Shown: one piece after another, positions 7,168 to 14,266 of the stretch
How the letters are laid out: each line of letters starts with the position of its first letter
How positions within the stretch are numbered: position 1 is the stretch's first letter
Assembly: GCA_049282455.1 (NCBI GenBank)
Contig: JBAPUB010000364.1
Coordinates: 1-17,355 of the forward strand
DNA from: JBAPUB01 sp049282455
Lineage (GTDB): Bacteria > Actinomycetota > Actinomycetes > JAHEKZ01
Reading direction: 5' to 3'
DNA: 17,355 nt
Position numbers and translations under genes: made by a program
Notes under the pieces: generated by a model
What the model saw: the letters and a program-made list of their open reading frames with translations, nothing else
Told to the model about the DNA's origin: nothing
The model's database searches: none

Positions 7168-7965
7168 ATGACCAGCGAGCTTCCGACCCTGGCCGTCTGG
7201 AAGTTCTCGTCGTGCGACGGTTGTCAGCTGACCCTCCTCAACTGCGAGGACGACCTGCTCCCCCTGACCGGAGCGGTCCGGATTGCCTACTTCCCCGAGG
7301 CCACCCGCGGCGTCGTCGACGGTCCGTACGACGTGTCGCTCGTTGAGGGCTCGGTCACCACGCCCGCCGACCTCGAGCGGATCCTCGAGATCCGCCGCAT
7401 GTCGCGCACGCTCGTGACGATCGGGGCATGCGCCACGAGCGGCGGCATCCAGGCGCTGCGCAACTTCGCCGACGTCGCCGAGTTCTGCTCGATCGTGTAC
7501 GCCCAGCCGCAGTACATCTCGACCCTCGACCGGTCGAGCGCCATCTCCGAGCACGTACCCGTGGACTTCGAGCTGCGCGGCTGCCCTGTCGACCGGCACC
7601 AGCTGCTCCAGGTGCTGACAGCGTTCATCTCCGGACGCCGGCCCAAGATCCCCAGCTACAGCGTGTGCGTCGAGTGCAAGCGTCGCGGCACCGTCTGCGT
7701 CGCGGTGGCCCACGACACCCCCTGCCTCGGCCCAGTGACCCAGGCCGGTTGCGGGGCACTCTGCCCGGCATACTCACGCGGTTGCTACGGCTGCTTCGGC
7801 CCGCAGGACTCCGCGAACGCGGCTTCGCTCGGCTCTCGGCTCACCGACCTGGGCATGCCCGACCTCGACGTCGTCCGGATGTTCCGCACGTTCAACGCCA
7901 CGTCACCACCGTTCCGGGTGGAGAGCGAGAGGCACGAGCCGACGGCCCATGGGGTGACGACGTGA
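7168..7965 (+). CDS. hyhS: [NiFe] hydrogenase small subunit (group 3b-type)
   Basis: The 265-residue electron-transfer subunit carries the ligands for three iron-sulfur clusters. The proximal cluster is C16-x2-C19 (SSCDGC), C88 (GACATSGG) and C139 (GCPVDR). A second set follows at C167, C170, C177, C186, C195, C199, C206 and C209, including CVECKRRG and CYGCFGP. There is no twin-arginine signal and no C-terminal membrane anchor, so the enzyme is cytoplasmic, unlike group 1 and 2 membrane uptake enzymes that have a Tat-signal or other architecture. Start ATG 7168 follows GGGAGG at an ideal distance. The stop overlaps the large-subunit GTG start by 4 nt, so the two catalytic subunits are translationally coupled in equal amounts. 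Confidence 0.93.
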   Translation: MTSELPTLAVWKFSSCDGCQLTLLNCEDDLLPLTGAVRIAYFPEATRGVVDGPYDVSLVEGSVTTPADLERILEIRRMSRTLVTIGACATSGGIQALRNFADVAEFCSIVYAQPQYISTLDRSSAISEHVPVDFELRGCPVDRHQLLQVLTAFISGRRPKIPSYSVCVECKRRGTVCVAVAHDTPCLGPVTQAGCGALCPAYSRGCYGCFGPQDSANAASLGSRLTDLGMPDLDVVRMFRTFNATSPPFRVESERHEPTAHGVTT

Positions 7966-9269
7966 CGCACAAGCTGAACTCCGGTGACCACGTCCTGCAG
8001 GCCGACCCGCTCGCGCGCGTGGAGGGGGAAGGGGCGATGCGAGTCGTCGTGAGCGACGGCACAGTCTCCGACGTCGAGCTGAACATCTTCGAGCCCCCAC
8101 GGTTCTTCGAGGCCCTGCTTCGCGGCCGCGCGTTCACCGAGCCACCCGACATCACCGCCCGGATCTGCGGTATCTGCCCGGTCGCGTATCAGATGAGCGC
8201 CTGCCAGGCGATCGAGGATGCGTGCGGTGTCCAGGTTCCGGAGGAGATCCAGCGGATGCGCCGCCTGCTGTACTGCGGTGAGTGGATCGAGAGCCACGCG
8301 CTGCACATCTTCTTGCTCCATGCCCCGGACTTCCTCGGCTATGACGGCGCCATCGAGATGGCGAAGGACCACCGCGACGTCGTCGAGCGCGGCCTGGCGC
8401 TCAAGAAGGCCGGCAACGCGCTCATGACACTGGTCGGTGGTCGTGCGGTGCACCCGGTCAACGTCAAGGTGGGCGGGTTCTACCACCTGCCGACCCGTGA
8501 CGAGCTGGCTGCTCTCCGTCCGCAGCTGGAACGCGCCCGCGACGAGGCCGTGTTGACCGTTCAGCTCGTGGCGGGCTTCGACTTCCCCGACTTCGAGCAG
8601 ACCCAGGAGTACGTGGCACTGCGCTCACCCGACGGCTACCCGATGGAGTCCGGCACTGTCGTGTCGAGCACGGGCCGCGCGTTCGACGTCGCCGACTTCA
8701 GCCAGGTCGTCGTCGAGCAGCACGAGGCGCGGTCGAACGCCTTGCACGCCCGGCTCGACGGGCACACCACGTATGTCGTCGGACCGCTCGCCCGCTACTC
8801 CCTGAACCACGACCGGCTGTCACCGCTGGCCCAGGAGGTGGCCCGCGACGCAGGCCTGGGTCCGGTGTGCCGCAACCCGTTCCGGTCCATCATCGTGCGG
8901 GCGGTCGAGCTGGTGTACGCGATCGACGAAGCCCTCAGGCTGATCGACCAGTGGGACGGTGCCCCAGCTGCGAGCATCGACGTCGCGCCGCGTGCAGGGG
9001 TCGGGCACGGTGCCACCGAGGCGCCACGCGGGATCCTGTACCACCGCTACGAGCTGTCCGACGACGGTACGGTCACTGACGCGGTCATCGTGCCGCCGAC
9101 CTCGCAGAACCTGGCCAGCATCGAGGAGGACCTCCACCGGTTCGTCCAGGAGCGGCTCCACCTCGAGCACGACGAGCTCACGTTGCGCTGCGAACAGGCG
9201 GTCCGCAACTACGACCCGTGCATCTCCTGCGCCACACACTTCCTCGACCTGACCGTGGCGTCGGGGTGA
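7962..9269 (+). CDS. hyhL: [NiFe] hydrogenase large (catalytic) subunit (group 3b-type)
   Basis: The 435-residue catalytic subunit holds the Ni-Fe(CN)2CO site and interconverts H2 with protons and electrons. Both cysteine pairs are present: RICGIC (Cys69, Cys72) near the N-terminus and DPC420-x2-C423-x2-H426 near the C-terminus. The N-terminal DPLARVEGEG is the usual family start. The position where many hydrogenases have His in the first motif (four residues after Cys72) is Tyr76 here. The maturation protease is expected to cut after His426 and release a 9-residue tail. Start GTG 7962 overlaps the small-subunit stop (GTGA); the longer upstream frame is the small subunit read in another phase. 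Context with hyhB/hyhG types it as soluble NAD(P)-linked group 3b rather than F420-reducing 3a or HoxYH 3d. Confidence 0.94.
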   Translation: MTHKLNSGDHVLQADPLARVEGEGAMRVVVSDGTVSDVELNIFEPPRFFEALLRGRAFTEPPDITARICGICPVAYQMSACQAIEDACGVQVPEEIQRMRRLLYCGEWIESHALHIFLLHAPDFLGYDGAIEMAKDHRDVVERGLALKKAGNALMTLVGGRAVHPVNVKVGGFYHLPTRDELAALRPQLERARDEAVLTVQLVAGFDFPDFEQTQEYVALRSPDGYPMESGTVVSSTGRAFDVADFSQVVVEQHEARSNALHARLDGHTTYVVGPLARYSLNHDRLSPLAQEVARDAGLGPVCRNPFRSIIVRAVELVYAIDEALRLIDQWDGAPAASIDVAPRAGVGHGATEAPRGILYHRYELSDDGTVTDAVIVPPTSQNLASIEEDLHRFVQERLHLEHDELTLRCEQAVRNYDPCISCATHFLDLTVASG

Positions 9270-9721
9270 AGACCCTGCTGATCGGTCTGGGCAACCCCGA
9301 CCGTGGTGACGACGGGGTCGGGGTCGAGGTCGCTCGACGGATCGCCTCCCTCGCTCCCCCGGGCGTGGACGTGCTCGAGGTCGACGACCCCGCATCCCTG
9401 ATCGACGCGTGGGCGGACGTCGAGCAGTCGGTGGTCGTCGACGCGATCAGGTCCGGAGCCGAGCCGGGGACGGTGATCACGCTCGACGTCACCGACACCG
9501 CACTTCCCGCCGGGGGCTGGGCGACCGGTGGCACGCATGCCCTCGGACTGGCCGCTGTCGTCGAGCTGGCGCGGAGGCTCGATCGTCTGCCACGACGCCT
9601 TCACATCGTCGGCGTCGAGGTCGGCCCGCTCGACCAGGGTGCTGGGCTCTCAGCGGCGGTAGCTTCGGCGGTCGGACCGGCGACCGACGCGGCTCTGCTA
9701 GCCGTGGCGCGAGCGCCCTAG
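9266..9721 (+). CDS. Hydrogenase maturation endopeptidase (HybD/HyaD/HycI family)
   Basis: The 151-residue M52-family protease trims the C-terminal tail of the large subunit after nickel insertion. It begins with the family hallmark GLGNPDRGDDGVG. The three nickel-sensing residues of HybD (Glu16, Asp62, His93) align with Asp16, Asp59 and His91 here. GTG 9266 overlaps the large-subunit stop by 4 nt (GTGA), so protease and substrate are coupled; the longer frame upstream would lie inside the large-subunit gene. It ends the hydrogenase operon. The other maturation genes (hypABCDEF) are not in this window and must lie elsewhere. Confidence 0.9.
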   Translation: MKTLLIGLGNPDRGDDGVGVEVARRIASLAPPGVDVLEVDDPASLIDAWADVEQSVVVDAIRSGAEPGTVITLDVTDTALPAGGWATGGTHALGLAAVVELARRLDRLPRRLHIVGVEVGPLDQGAGLSAAVASAVGPATDAALLAVARAP

Positions 9722-9724
9722 GGT
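9719..9724 (+). promoter_or_regulatory. Candidate -10 box (TAGGGT), leaderless type
   Basis: TAGGGT overlaps the stop codon of the maturation-protease gene and ends 7 nt before ATG 9732, the geometry of a leaderless actinobacterial promoter. No Shine-Dalgarno lies before that ATG. No clear -35 is present, so support is spacing and sequence only. Confidence 0.35.
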
Positions 9725-9731
9725 GATCGCC

Positions 9732-10025
9732 ATGACCGAGTACCAGATCACCTCGTGGCGTGACATCCCGTCGATGGTCGCGGCCCGTGACGGCGAGTCC
9801 ATCACCAAGATCCAGCTGGCCGCGCGCTTTCAGGAGGCCATCGACGAGGCGGCGATGCGACTTGGCGAGACGTCGTCGGACGCCTACCTGGAGGGCTGGT
9901 CCCGAAGCGGCTGGACGCCCGGCGACGGCGACCACGCCGACGTTGCAGCCCGCATCGCGGCGTCGCTGGAGCACGAGTGGACGCCGCAGCGGCTGACCGA
10001 CTACCTGGACGCACTCACCCCCTGA
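9732..10025 (+). CDS. Small 'virulence factor' family protein (97 aa)
   Basis: The short acidic protein starts YQITSWRDIPSMVAARDG and continues AARFQEAIDEAAMRLG and SDAYLEGW. This is the pattern of the small PF13769-type family labelled 'virulence factor', whose biochemical role is not established; the name should not be read as evidence of pathogenicity. There is no signal peptide, membrane segment or cysteine. A GTG at 9723 would add three residues; ATG 9732 is preferred because a TAGGGT box lies exactly 7 nt upstream. It follows the hydrogenase operon by 10 nt and may be read through from it or be transcribed separately. It converges on the ABC-F gene with a 12-nt gap. Confidence 0.7.
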   Translation: MTEYQITSWRDIPSMVAARDGESITKIQLAARFQEAIDEAAMRLGETSSDAYLEGWSRSGWTPGDGDHADVAARIAASLEHEWTPQRLTDYLDALTP

Positions 10026-10037
10026 CCTGCTCGTCCG

Positions 10038-11843
10038 CTAGCCCCCGAGCTGTTCCTCGGCCTGGTGGGCGGCGTGCAGCCAGGCCTCCTCCGCCTCGGT
10101 CCGCTGGACCAGCAGCGCATCGAGCTGGGCCTTGAGCTCGGCCACCTTCACGTGGTCGGTTGCGTGCTCGTCGAAGGCTGCATGCAGTGCTGCTTCCTGC
10201 GTGTCGGTCCTGGCGATCAGCCGCTCGAGCCGGACCATCTGCTTCTTCGCCTCGCGCCGCTCAGCGGCCGACGTCGCAACCGGTCGGGTCGTCGGTGGCA
10301 TAGGTGGCGTCGGAGTGTCCGACTGCGTCTCCGGCTGGGCGGCCCGCAGCCGCAGGTACTCCTCGACTCCGCCCGGCAGGTCGCGGACCCGGGAGTCGCC
10401 GAGCAGCCCGACGAACCGCGTGCACACGCGCTCCAGGAAGTACCGGTCGTGGGAGATCACCAAGACCGTGCCGGCGAAGGAGTCGAGCAGGTCCTCAAGC
10501 GCGGTGAGTGTCTCGACGTCGAAGTCGTTCGTCGGCTCGTCGAGCACGAGCACGTTCGGGCCGGCCATGAGCAGCCGGGTCAGCTGAAGGCGACGGCGCT
10601 CTCCGCCGGACAGGTCACCCACCGGAGTCCACTGGGCATCGGAGCCGAACCCGAGGCGCTCGCACAGCTGCGACGCCGTGAGCTCACGCCCCTTGCCGAG
10701 CTCGACGCGACGCGCGACGTGCTCGACCGCCTCCAGCACCCGCCAGGTGGGGTCGAGCTCCTCGAGGTGCTGGGACAGGTATGCCGGCTTCACGGTGGCA
10801 CCGATGACCACTCGTCCCTCGGACGGCCGTTGCAGACCGAGCAGGATCCTGACGAGCGTGGTCTTGCCTGCCCCGTTGGCACCGACGATCCCGATCCGGT
10901 CGGCGGGGCCGACGTCCCACGTGAGCGACCGGAACAGCGTGCGGTCCCCGAACCGCAGGCCCGCGTCGTGAACCTCGAACACGGTCTTGCCCAGCCGTGA
11001 CCCGGCGAAGGCGAGCAGCTCGACATCGTCGCGCGGCGGGGGCTCGGCTGCGATCAGCTGGTTGGCGGCGTCGATCCGGAACTTCGGCTTCGACGTGCGA
11101 GCGGGCGGGCCGCGTCGCAGCCAGGCGAGCTCCTTGCGGAGCAGGTTGTTGCGTCGCTGCTGCTCGACCGACCCCTGGCGCTGACGCTCGGCCTTGGCCA
11201 GCACGTAGGCCGAGTAGCCGCCGTCGTACTCCTCGACGGCGCCGCGCACGACCTCCCAGGTGTGGTCGGTCACGGCGTCGAGGAACCACCGGTCGTGGGT
11301 GACGACCACGAGCGCCATGGACGTGCGCCCGACCAAGTAAGAAGCCAGCCACGTGACCGCCTCGACGTCGAGGTGGTTGGTCGGCTCGTCGAGGAGCAGC
11401 AGGTCGGGGTCGTCGAGCAGCAACGACGCCAGCTGCACTCGTCGCCGCTCCCCGCCCGACAGCGGACCGACCCGCCGGTCCAGTACGTCGTCGTCGTACC
11501 CGCCCAGCAGGGCGGACAGGACCTCGCGGGTGTTGGACGACGACGCCCACTCGTGGGCCTCGCGCTCGCCCACGACGCACGTCCGGACCGAGGCCTCGGA
11601 GTCGAGCGTGGCGGTCTGTCCCAGGACCCCGACCCGCAGCCCGCCGGTGCGGGTGACGCGGCCGGTGTCGGGATCGTCGAGGCCGGCCAGCACACGGAGC
11701 AGGGTCGACTTGCCGCCGCCGTTGCGGCCGACCACGCCGATCCGCTCCCCGACGGCGATCCCCAGCGAGACGCCGTCCAGGACGGGCTCCCGCCCGAACG
11801 CCTTGCGGGCGTCTTCGACGTTGACCAGGTTGCGAGGCGCCAC
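10038..11843 (-). CDS. ABC-F family ATPase (Uup-like, ribosome-associated)
   Basis: The 601-residue protein has two ABC ATPase domains in one chain and no membrane segments, the ABC-F layout of ribosome-binding translation factors. Domain 1 has Walker A GRNGGGKST (Lys45), signature LSGGERRR (from Leu128) and Walker B LLLDEPTNHLD. Domain 2 has GANGAGKTT (Lys327), a second LSGGERRR and LVLDEPTNDFD. Both catalytic glutamates are present, so both sites look active. The inter-domain linker (about 225-300) is arginine-rich, and the C-terminus (about 530-601) is a charged coiled coil like the Uup C-terminal domain. Start is GTG 11843 with a poor ribosome site. A role in relieving stalled or colliding ribosomes is likely; antibiotic resistance is possible for ABC-F proteins but nothing here indicates it. 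Confidence 0.9.
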   Translation of the reverse strand: MAPRNLVNVEDARKAFGREPVLDGVSLGIAVGERIGVVGRNGGGKSTLLRVLAGLDDPDTGRVTRTGGLRVGVLGQTATLDSEASVRTCVVGEREAHEWASSSNTREVLSALLGGYDDDVLDRRVGPLSGGERRRVQLASLLLDDPDLLLLDEPTNHLDVEAVTWLASYLVGRTSMALVVVTHDRWFLDAVTDHTWEVVRGAVEEYDGGYSAYVLAKAERQRQGSVEQQRRNNLLRKELAWLRRGPPARTSKPKFRIDAANQLIAAEPPPRDDVELLAFAGSRLGKTVFEVHDAGLRFGDRTLFRSLTWDVGPADRIGIVGANGAGKTTLVRILLGLQRPSEGRVVIGATVKPAYLSQHLEELDPTWRVLEAVEHVARRVELGKGRELTASQLCERLGFGSDAQWTPVGDLSGGERRRLQLTRLLMAGPNVLVLDEPTNDFDVETLTALEDLLDSFAGTVLVISHDRYFLERVCTRFVGLLGDSRVRDLPGGVEEYLRLRAAQPETQSDTPTPPMPPTTRPVATSAAERREAKKQMVRLERLIARTDTQEAALHAAFDEHATDHVKVAELKAQLDALLVQRTEAEEAWLHAAHQAEEQLGG

Positions 11844-11862
11844 GTCGGCCAGACTGCCAGAC

Positions 11863-11882
11863 CAGAACGAGCCGCCGTTCTG
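11863..11882 (-). terminator. Inverted repeat, probable terminator of the Rieske transcript
   Basis: A perfect 7-bp inverted repeat (CAGAACG / CGTTCTG) with a 6-nt loop lies between the Rieske stop and the ABC-F start on the minus strand, 14 nt past the Rieske stop codon. It has no U-tract. Its location fits termination of the sigma/anti-sigma/Rieske transcript; an operator for the ABC-F gene is the alternative. Confidence 0.4.
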
Positions 11883-11896
11883 ACGGTCAAGTCAGG

Positions 11897-12406
11897 TCAG
11901 GTCGTGACCACCTCACCGGACTTCACCTTCACCGAGATCGCGGGAAGCGGTGCCGGCGCCAGTCCTGACACGACGTTCCCGCTCAGGTCGTACACCGAGC
12001 CGTGACAGGGGCACACCAGCTGGGCGCCACCCGGGGCCACCGTGCAGCCACGGTGGGTGCAGATCGCGCTGAACGCCTTGACGTCACCGGCCGTGGCCTG
12101 GGTGACCAGGACGGGCTGCCCGTCGCTCGTCTGCGCCGACACCGCACCGCCGACCGGCACGTCGGCCACCGCGACGAGCGTCGCCGCCGAACCGGTCTGG
12201 CCGGCGCCGGGCTTCGGGCTCGACCCGCCCGAAGGAGGCGAAGCAGCAGGCGTGGTCGCCGTCGCCGAGGACGACCCGCCGCCGCAGCCAGCGAGCAGAA
12301 CCGTCGCTCCCACAGACGCGGCGCCGAGCAGCGTGCGGCGGTCGAGGACCAGGGACAGGTCGGCCGGCTGTTCGGACGCGGGCGGTCGGGGTCGGGTCGA
12401 GCTCAT
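11897..12406 (-). CDS. Rieske [2Fe-2S] protein, Tat-exported lipoprotein
   Basis: The 169-residue protein begins with a Tat-like signal (DRRTLLGA, twin Arg23-Arg24) ending in a lipobox LAGC with Cys41, so it should be exported folded and anchored to the outer face of the membrane by lipid. A Gly/Ser/Pro/Thr-rich spacer (about 42-74) leads to a small Rieske domain. This domain has Cys116-Thr-His118 (CTHRGC) and Cys132-x-Cys-His135 (CPCHGS), the four cluster ligands, with Cys121 and Cys134 able to form the usual disulfide. It resembles stand-alone actinobacterial 'Rieske (2Fe-2S) proteins' rather than the cytochrome bc1 subunit, and its electron partner is unknown. ATG 12406 follows GGAGG. It lies 63 nt after the anti-sigma gene and has its own sigma-type promoter (12445-12472). 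Confidence 0.92.
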   Translation of the reverse strand: MSSTRPRPPASEQPADLSLVLDRRTLLGAASVGATVLLAGCGGGSSSATATTPAASPPSGGSSPKPGAGQTGSAATLVAVADVPVGGAVSAQTSDGQPVLVTQATAGDVKAFSAICTHRGCTVAPGGAQLVCPCHGSVYDLSGNVVSGLAPAPLPAISVKVKSGEVVTT

Positions 12407-12444
12407 GGGAACCTCCGGACGGTCGAGTGCGGCTGTCAGCTCTG

Positions 12445-12472
12445 AGAACGTGTGTCGCGGATGGTGGGTTCA
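12445..12472 (-). promoter_or_regulatory. ECF (SigL-type) promoter in front of the Rieske gene
   Basis: On the minus strand TGAACC (12472-12467), a 16-nt spacer and CGTTCT (12450-12445) reproduce the promoter of the neighbouring sigma gene base for base in both boxes and in spacing. The TGA of the -35 box is also the stop codon of the anti-sigma gene. A start about 7 nt past the -10 gives a leader of about 30 nt containing the GGAGG site. The known consensus of mycobacterial SigL (TGAACC, CGT-type -10) matches. Confidence 0.65.
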
Positions 12473-13120
12473 GGCACGAAGGGACTGGGTCCACAGCAGC
12501 TTGCCAGTGCCGACGTCGTGGAGCTCGACCGAGACGATGTCGGCCACCGCCATGGAGGTCCGACCCTTCACGTGGGCCTCGCCCTGGTAGTCCGAGCTCC
12601 ACACGGACACGGTGGACGAGCTCCCCGCCCCGTTGACGACCACCAGGGCGCAGCGGGTGCCCGGCGGGACGCCTCGCACGGTCATGGCGACGTCGCTGCC
12701 GGACGTGGTCGGACGCAGCTCGACGGCTCCGAAGACGCCGGAGGCCGGGTCGGTGCCCGTCGTGCGCACCACGACGGACTGCGCCGACGGCACCGCAGGA
12801 CCGCCCTGCTGGACCCCCAACACCCAGCCGAGCGGCAGCGCCATCAGCAGCAGGGCACACGCAGCGACGAGCGCCACGGCCAGCCGCCTCCGGCCACGCT
12901 CGCGACGAGCCGACGCCAACGTCCGGCGCAGCATCAGGTCGTCGTGCGGCAACCGGCTCACTGGCGGTGCGAGCCGCAACAGCCCGGGCAGCGTCGCCAG
13001 GTCGTCGACCTCGTGACGGCAGGAGGCACAGCCGTCGAGGTGTCGCTGGACGTCGTCGGGGAAGGGCTCGTCGGTGAGCAGGCGGACCGCGGCCTCCTCA
13101 CGCACCTGCTGGCAGCTCAC
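12470..13120 (-). CDS. Zinc-finger transmembrane anti-sigma factor (RslA-like)
   Basis: The 216-residue protein binds and silences the co-encoded sigma factor at the membrane. Its cytoplasmic N-terminus carries the zinc anti-sigma motif His27-x3-Cys31-x2-Cys34 (HLDGCASC), with Cys3 as a possible fourth ligand. Such motifs can be redox-sensitive, as known for RsrA and RslA. One membrane helix follows (about residues 80-103). The extracytoplasmic C-terminal part (about 104-216) looks beta-rich (VRGVPPGTRCALVVVNG) and contains a single cysteine, and could sense an envelope signal. GTG 13120 overlaps the sigma stop codon by 4 nt (GTGA), the classic coupled sigma/anti-sigma arrangement. It is the partner of the SigL-like factor by position. 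Confidence 0.88.
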   Translation of the reverse strand: MSCQQVREEAAVRLLTDEPFPDDVQRHLDGCASCRHEVDDLATLPGLLRLAPPVSRLPHDDLMLRRTLASARRERGRRRLAVALVAACALLLMALPLGWVLGVQQGGPAVPSAQSVVVRTTGTDPASGVFGAVELRPTTSGSDVAMTVRGVPPGTRCALVVVNGAGSSSTVSVWSSDYQGEAHVKGRTSMAVADIVSVELHDVGTGKLLWTQSLRA

Positions 13121-13653
13121 AGTGCCACCCCCCGCTCCTCGCAGGCAGCTCGCAGGGCGCGCATCGCGTAGTAGGCGCGGGACTTCACGGTGCCCTCCGG
13201 GACACCGAGCACTCGAGCGGTCTGCGCCACCGAGCGGTCACCGAAGAACAGCTCCTCGATGACGGCCCGGTGGGCCGGGGTGAGGGTCTGGAGGATGTCG
13301 GCCACCTCGTGGGCCACCAGGACGTGCTCGTAGCCGGCCTCGTCGACCCGAGTGCTGACCCCGTCGTCACTCGCGGGGACCTCGTGAGGTCGGGAGCTCC
13401 GGGCCCGTTCCCCGTCGATGACGATGTTGCGGGCCACCGTGACCAGCCACCCACGGATCGGTGTGCCCGTGGCCTCCGCCCGCTCGAGCGCCTCCGGGTG
13501 GCGCCAGGCCCGGAGCAGGGTCTCCTGGACGACGTCCTCGGCCCTGGCGTCGTCACCACCCACCAACCGCCGGACGTAGCCGAGCAGCACCCCGGCGTGC
13601 TCGGCGTACAGCTGCCGGATCAGCTGCTCGTCGGTCGTGGACAGGGACGTCAC
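13117..13653 (-). CDS. sigL: ECF RNA polymerase sigma factor, SigL-like
   Basis: The 178-residue group IV sigma factor has region 2 (about residues 12-52: LYAEHAG, EDVVQETLLRAWRHPE), the RGWLVTVARN-x-x-ID stretch of regions 2.4/3-linker, and region 4 (about 120-168: LTPAHRAVIEELFF, GTVKSR) for -35 recognition. The wording of the conserved blocks resembles mycobacterial SigL, which pairs with the zinc anti-sigma RslA, as here. The frame is open further upstream, but that part overlaps fdsG and lacks sigma homology, so GTG 13653 is chosen. A TGAACC-N16-CGTTCT promoter ends 6 nt before this GTG, predicting autoregulated, leaderless transcription. The symbol is by resemblance only. Confidence 0.85.
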   Translation of the reverse strand: MTSLSTTDEQLIRQLYAEHAGVLLGYVRRLVGGDDARAEDVVQETLLRAWRHPEALERAEATGTPIRGWLVTVARNIVIDGERARSSRPHEVPASDDGVSTRVDEAGYEHVLVAHEVADILQTLTPAHRAVIEELFFGDRSVAQTARVLGVPEGTVKSRAYYAMRALRAACEERGVAL

Positions 13654-13659
13654 ACCACG

Positions 13660-13687
13660 AGAACGTACGCGCCGGTGGACCGGTTCA
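13660..13687 (-). promoter_or_regulatory. Autoregulatory ECF (SigL-type) promoter of the sigma/anti-sigma operon
   Basis: Minus-strand TGAACC (13687-13682), 16-nt spacer, CGTTCT (13665-13660). It matches the mycobacterial SigL consensus in its -35 box and CGT core, and is identical in boxes and spacing to the copy before the Rieske gene. Only 6 nt separate the -10 from the GTG start, so the mRNA should be leaderless. Confidence 0.65.
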
Positions 13688-13767
13688 GCCCGACCGGGCC
13701 GGTGCCTGCGCGACCCACGATGTGGAACAGGCGTCCCGCATGGTGCCGATTTGTCTTGATGGCGACC

Positions 13768-13773
13768 TATCAT
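13768..13773 (+). promoter_or_regulatory. Candidate -10 box (TATCAT) for fdsG, leaderless type
   Basis: TATCAT fits TANNNT and ends 7 nt before the GTG start of fdsG. There is no ribosome binding site before that GTG, which supports a leaderless transcript. No good -35 at 16-18 nt is seen, so an activator may be needed. Confidence 0.4.
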
Positions 13774-13780
13774 CGACAAC

Positions 13781-14266
13781 GTGTCGACCCCGGCCGTCTC
13801 GGCCAGCCCGTTCACCGACAGTGCCGTCCGTCGGGTCGTCGAAGGCGTGGCACACCTGCCCGGTCCGGTGCTCGTCGCCCTCCAGGCCGTCCAGGCCGCG
13901 TTCGGCTACGTCGACCCGGTGGCCGTACCCGTGGTGGCCGACGTCCTCAATGTCTCGCGGGCCGAGGTGCACGGGGTGCTGACCTTCTACACCGACCTGC
14001 GGACGACCCCCGCCGGGCGCCACCACGTACAGATCTGTCGCGCCGAGGCGTGCCAGAGCATGGGGGCCCGCGAGCTGGTCGACCACGCGCAGCGCCGCCT
14101 CGGGACGCCGCTCGGGCACACCAGCCCCGACGGTGCCGTCACCCTCGACCAGGTCTTCTGCCTCGGCAACTGCGCGCTGGCGCCGGCGGTGACCGTCGAC
14201 GGTCGCCTCCACGGCCGGGTCGACGCCGCACGCCTTGACGTCCTGGTCGACGAGGCGCGCACATGA
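13781..14266 (+). CDS. fdsG: NAD-dependent formate dehydrogenase gamma subunit (NuoE-like, [2Fe-2S])
   Basis: The 161-residue subunit of the thioredoxin-like NuoE/HoxE/FdsG family carries one [2Fe-2S] cluster on Cys86-x4-Cys91 (CRAEAC) and Cys127-x3-Cys131 (CLGNC). The N-terminal helical bundle (about 12-75) ends in HGVLTFYTDLR, a family hallmark. It works in the diaphorase part of soluble formate dehydrogenase, next to FdsB. GTG 13781 is the first plausible start; no ribosome site, but a TATCAT box sits 7 nt upstream. The stop overlaps the fdsB ATG (ATGA). Assignment to FdsG rather than complex I NuoE or HoxE rests on the downstream fdsB and formate dehydrogenase alpha genes. Confidence 0.92.
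   Translation: MSTPAVSASPFTDSAVRRVVEGVAHLPGPVLVALQAVQAAFGYVDPVAVPVVADVLNVSRAEVHGVLTFYTDLRTTPAGRHHVQICRAEACQSMGARELVDHAQRRLGTPLGHTSPDGAVTLDQVFCLGNCALAPAVTVDGRLHGRVDAARLDVLVDEART

Noticed and set aside
13654..13815. Longer N-terminus of the sigma factor (up to 232 aa)
   Set aside because: The extension lacks sigma-region sequence, overlaps fdsG on the other strand, and would place the conserved promoter inside the coding region.
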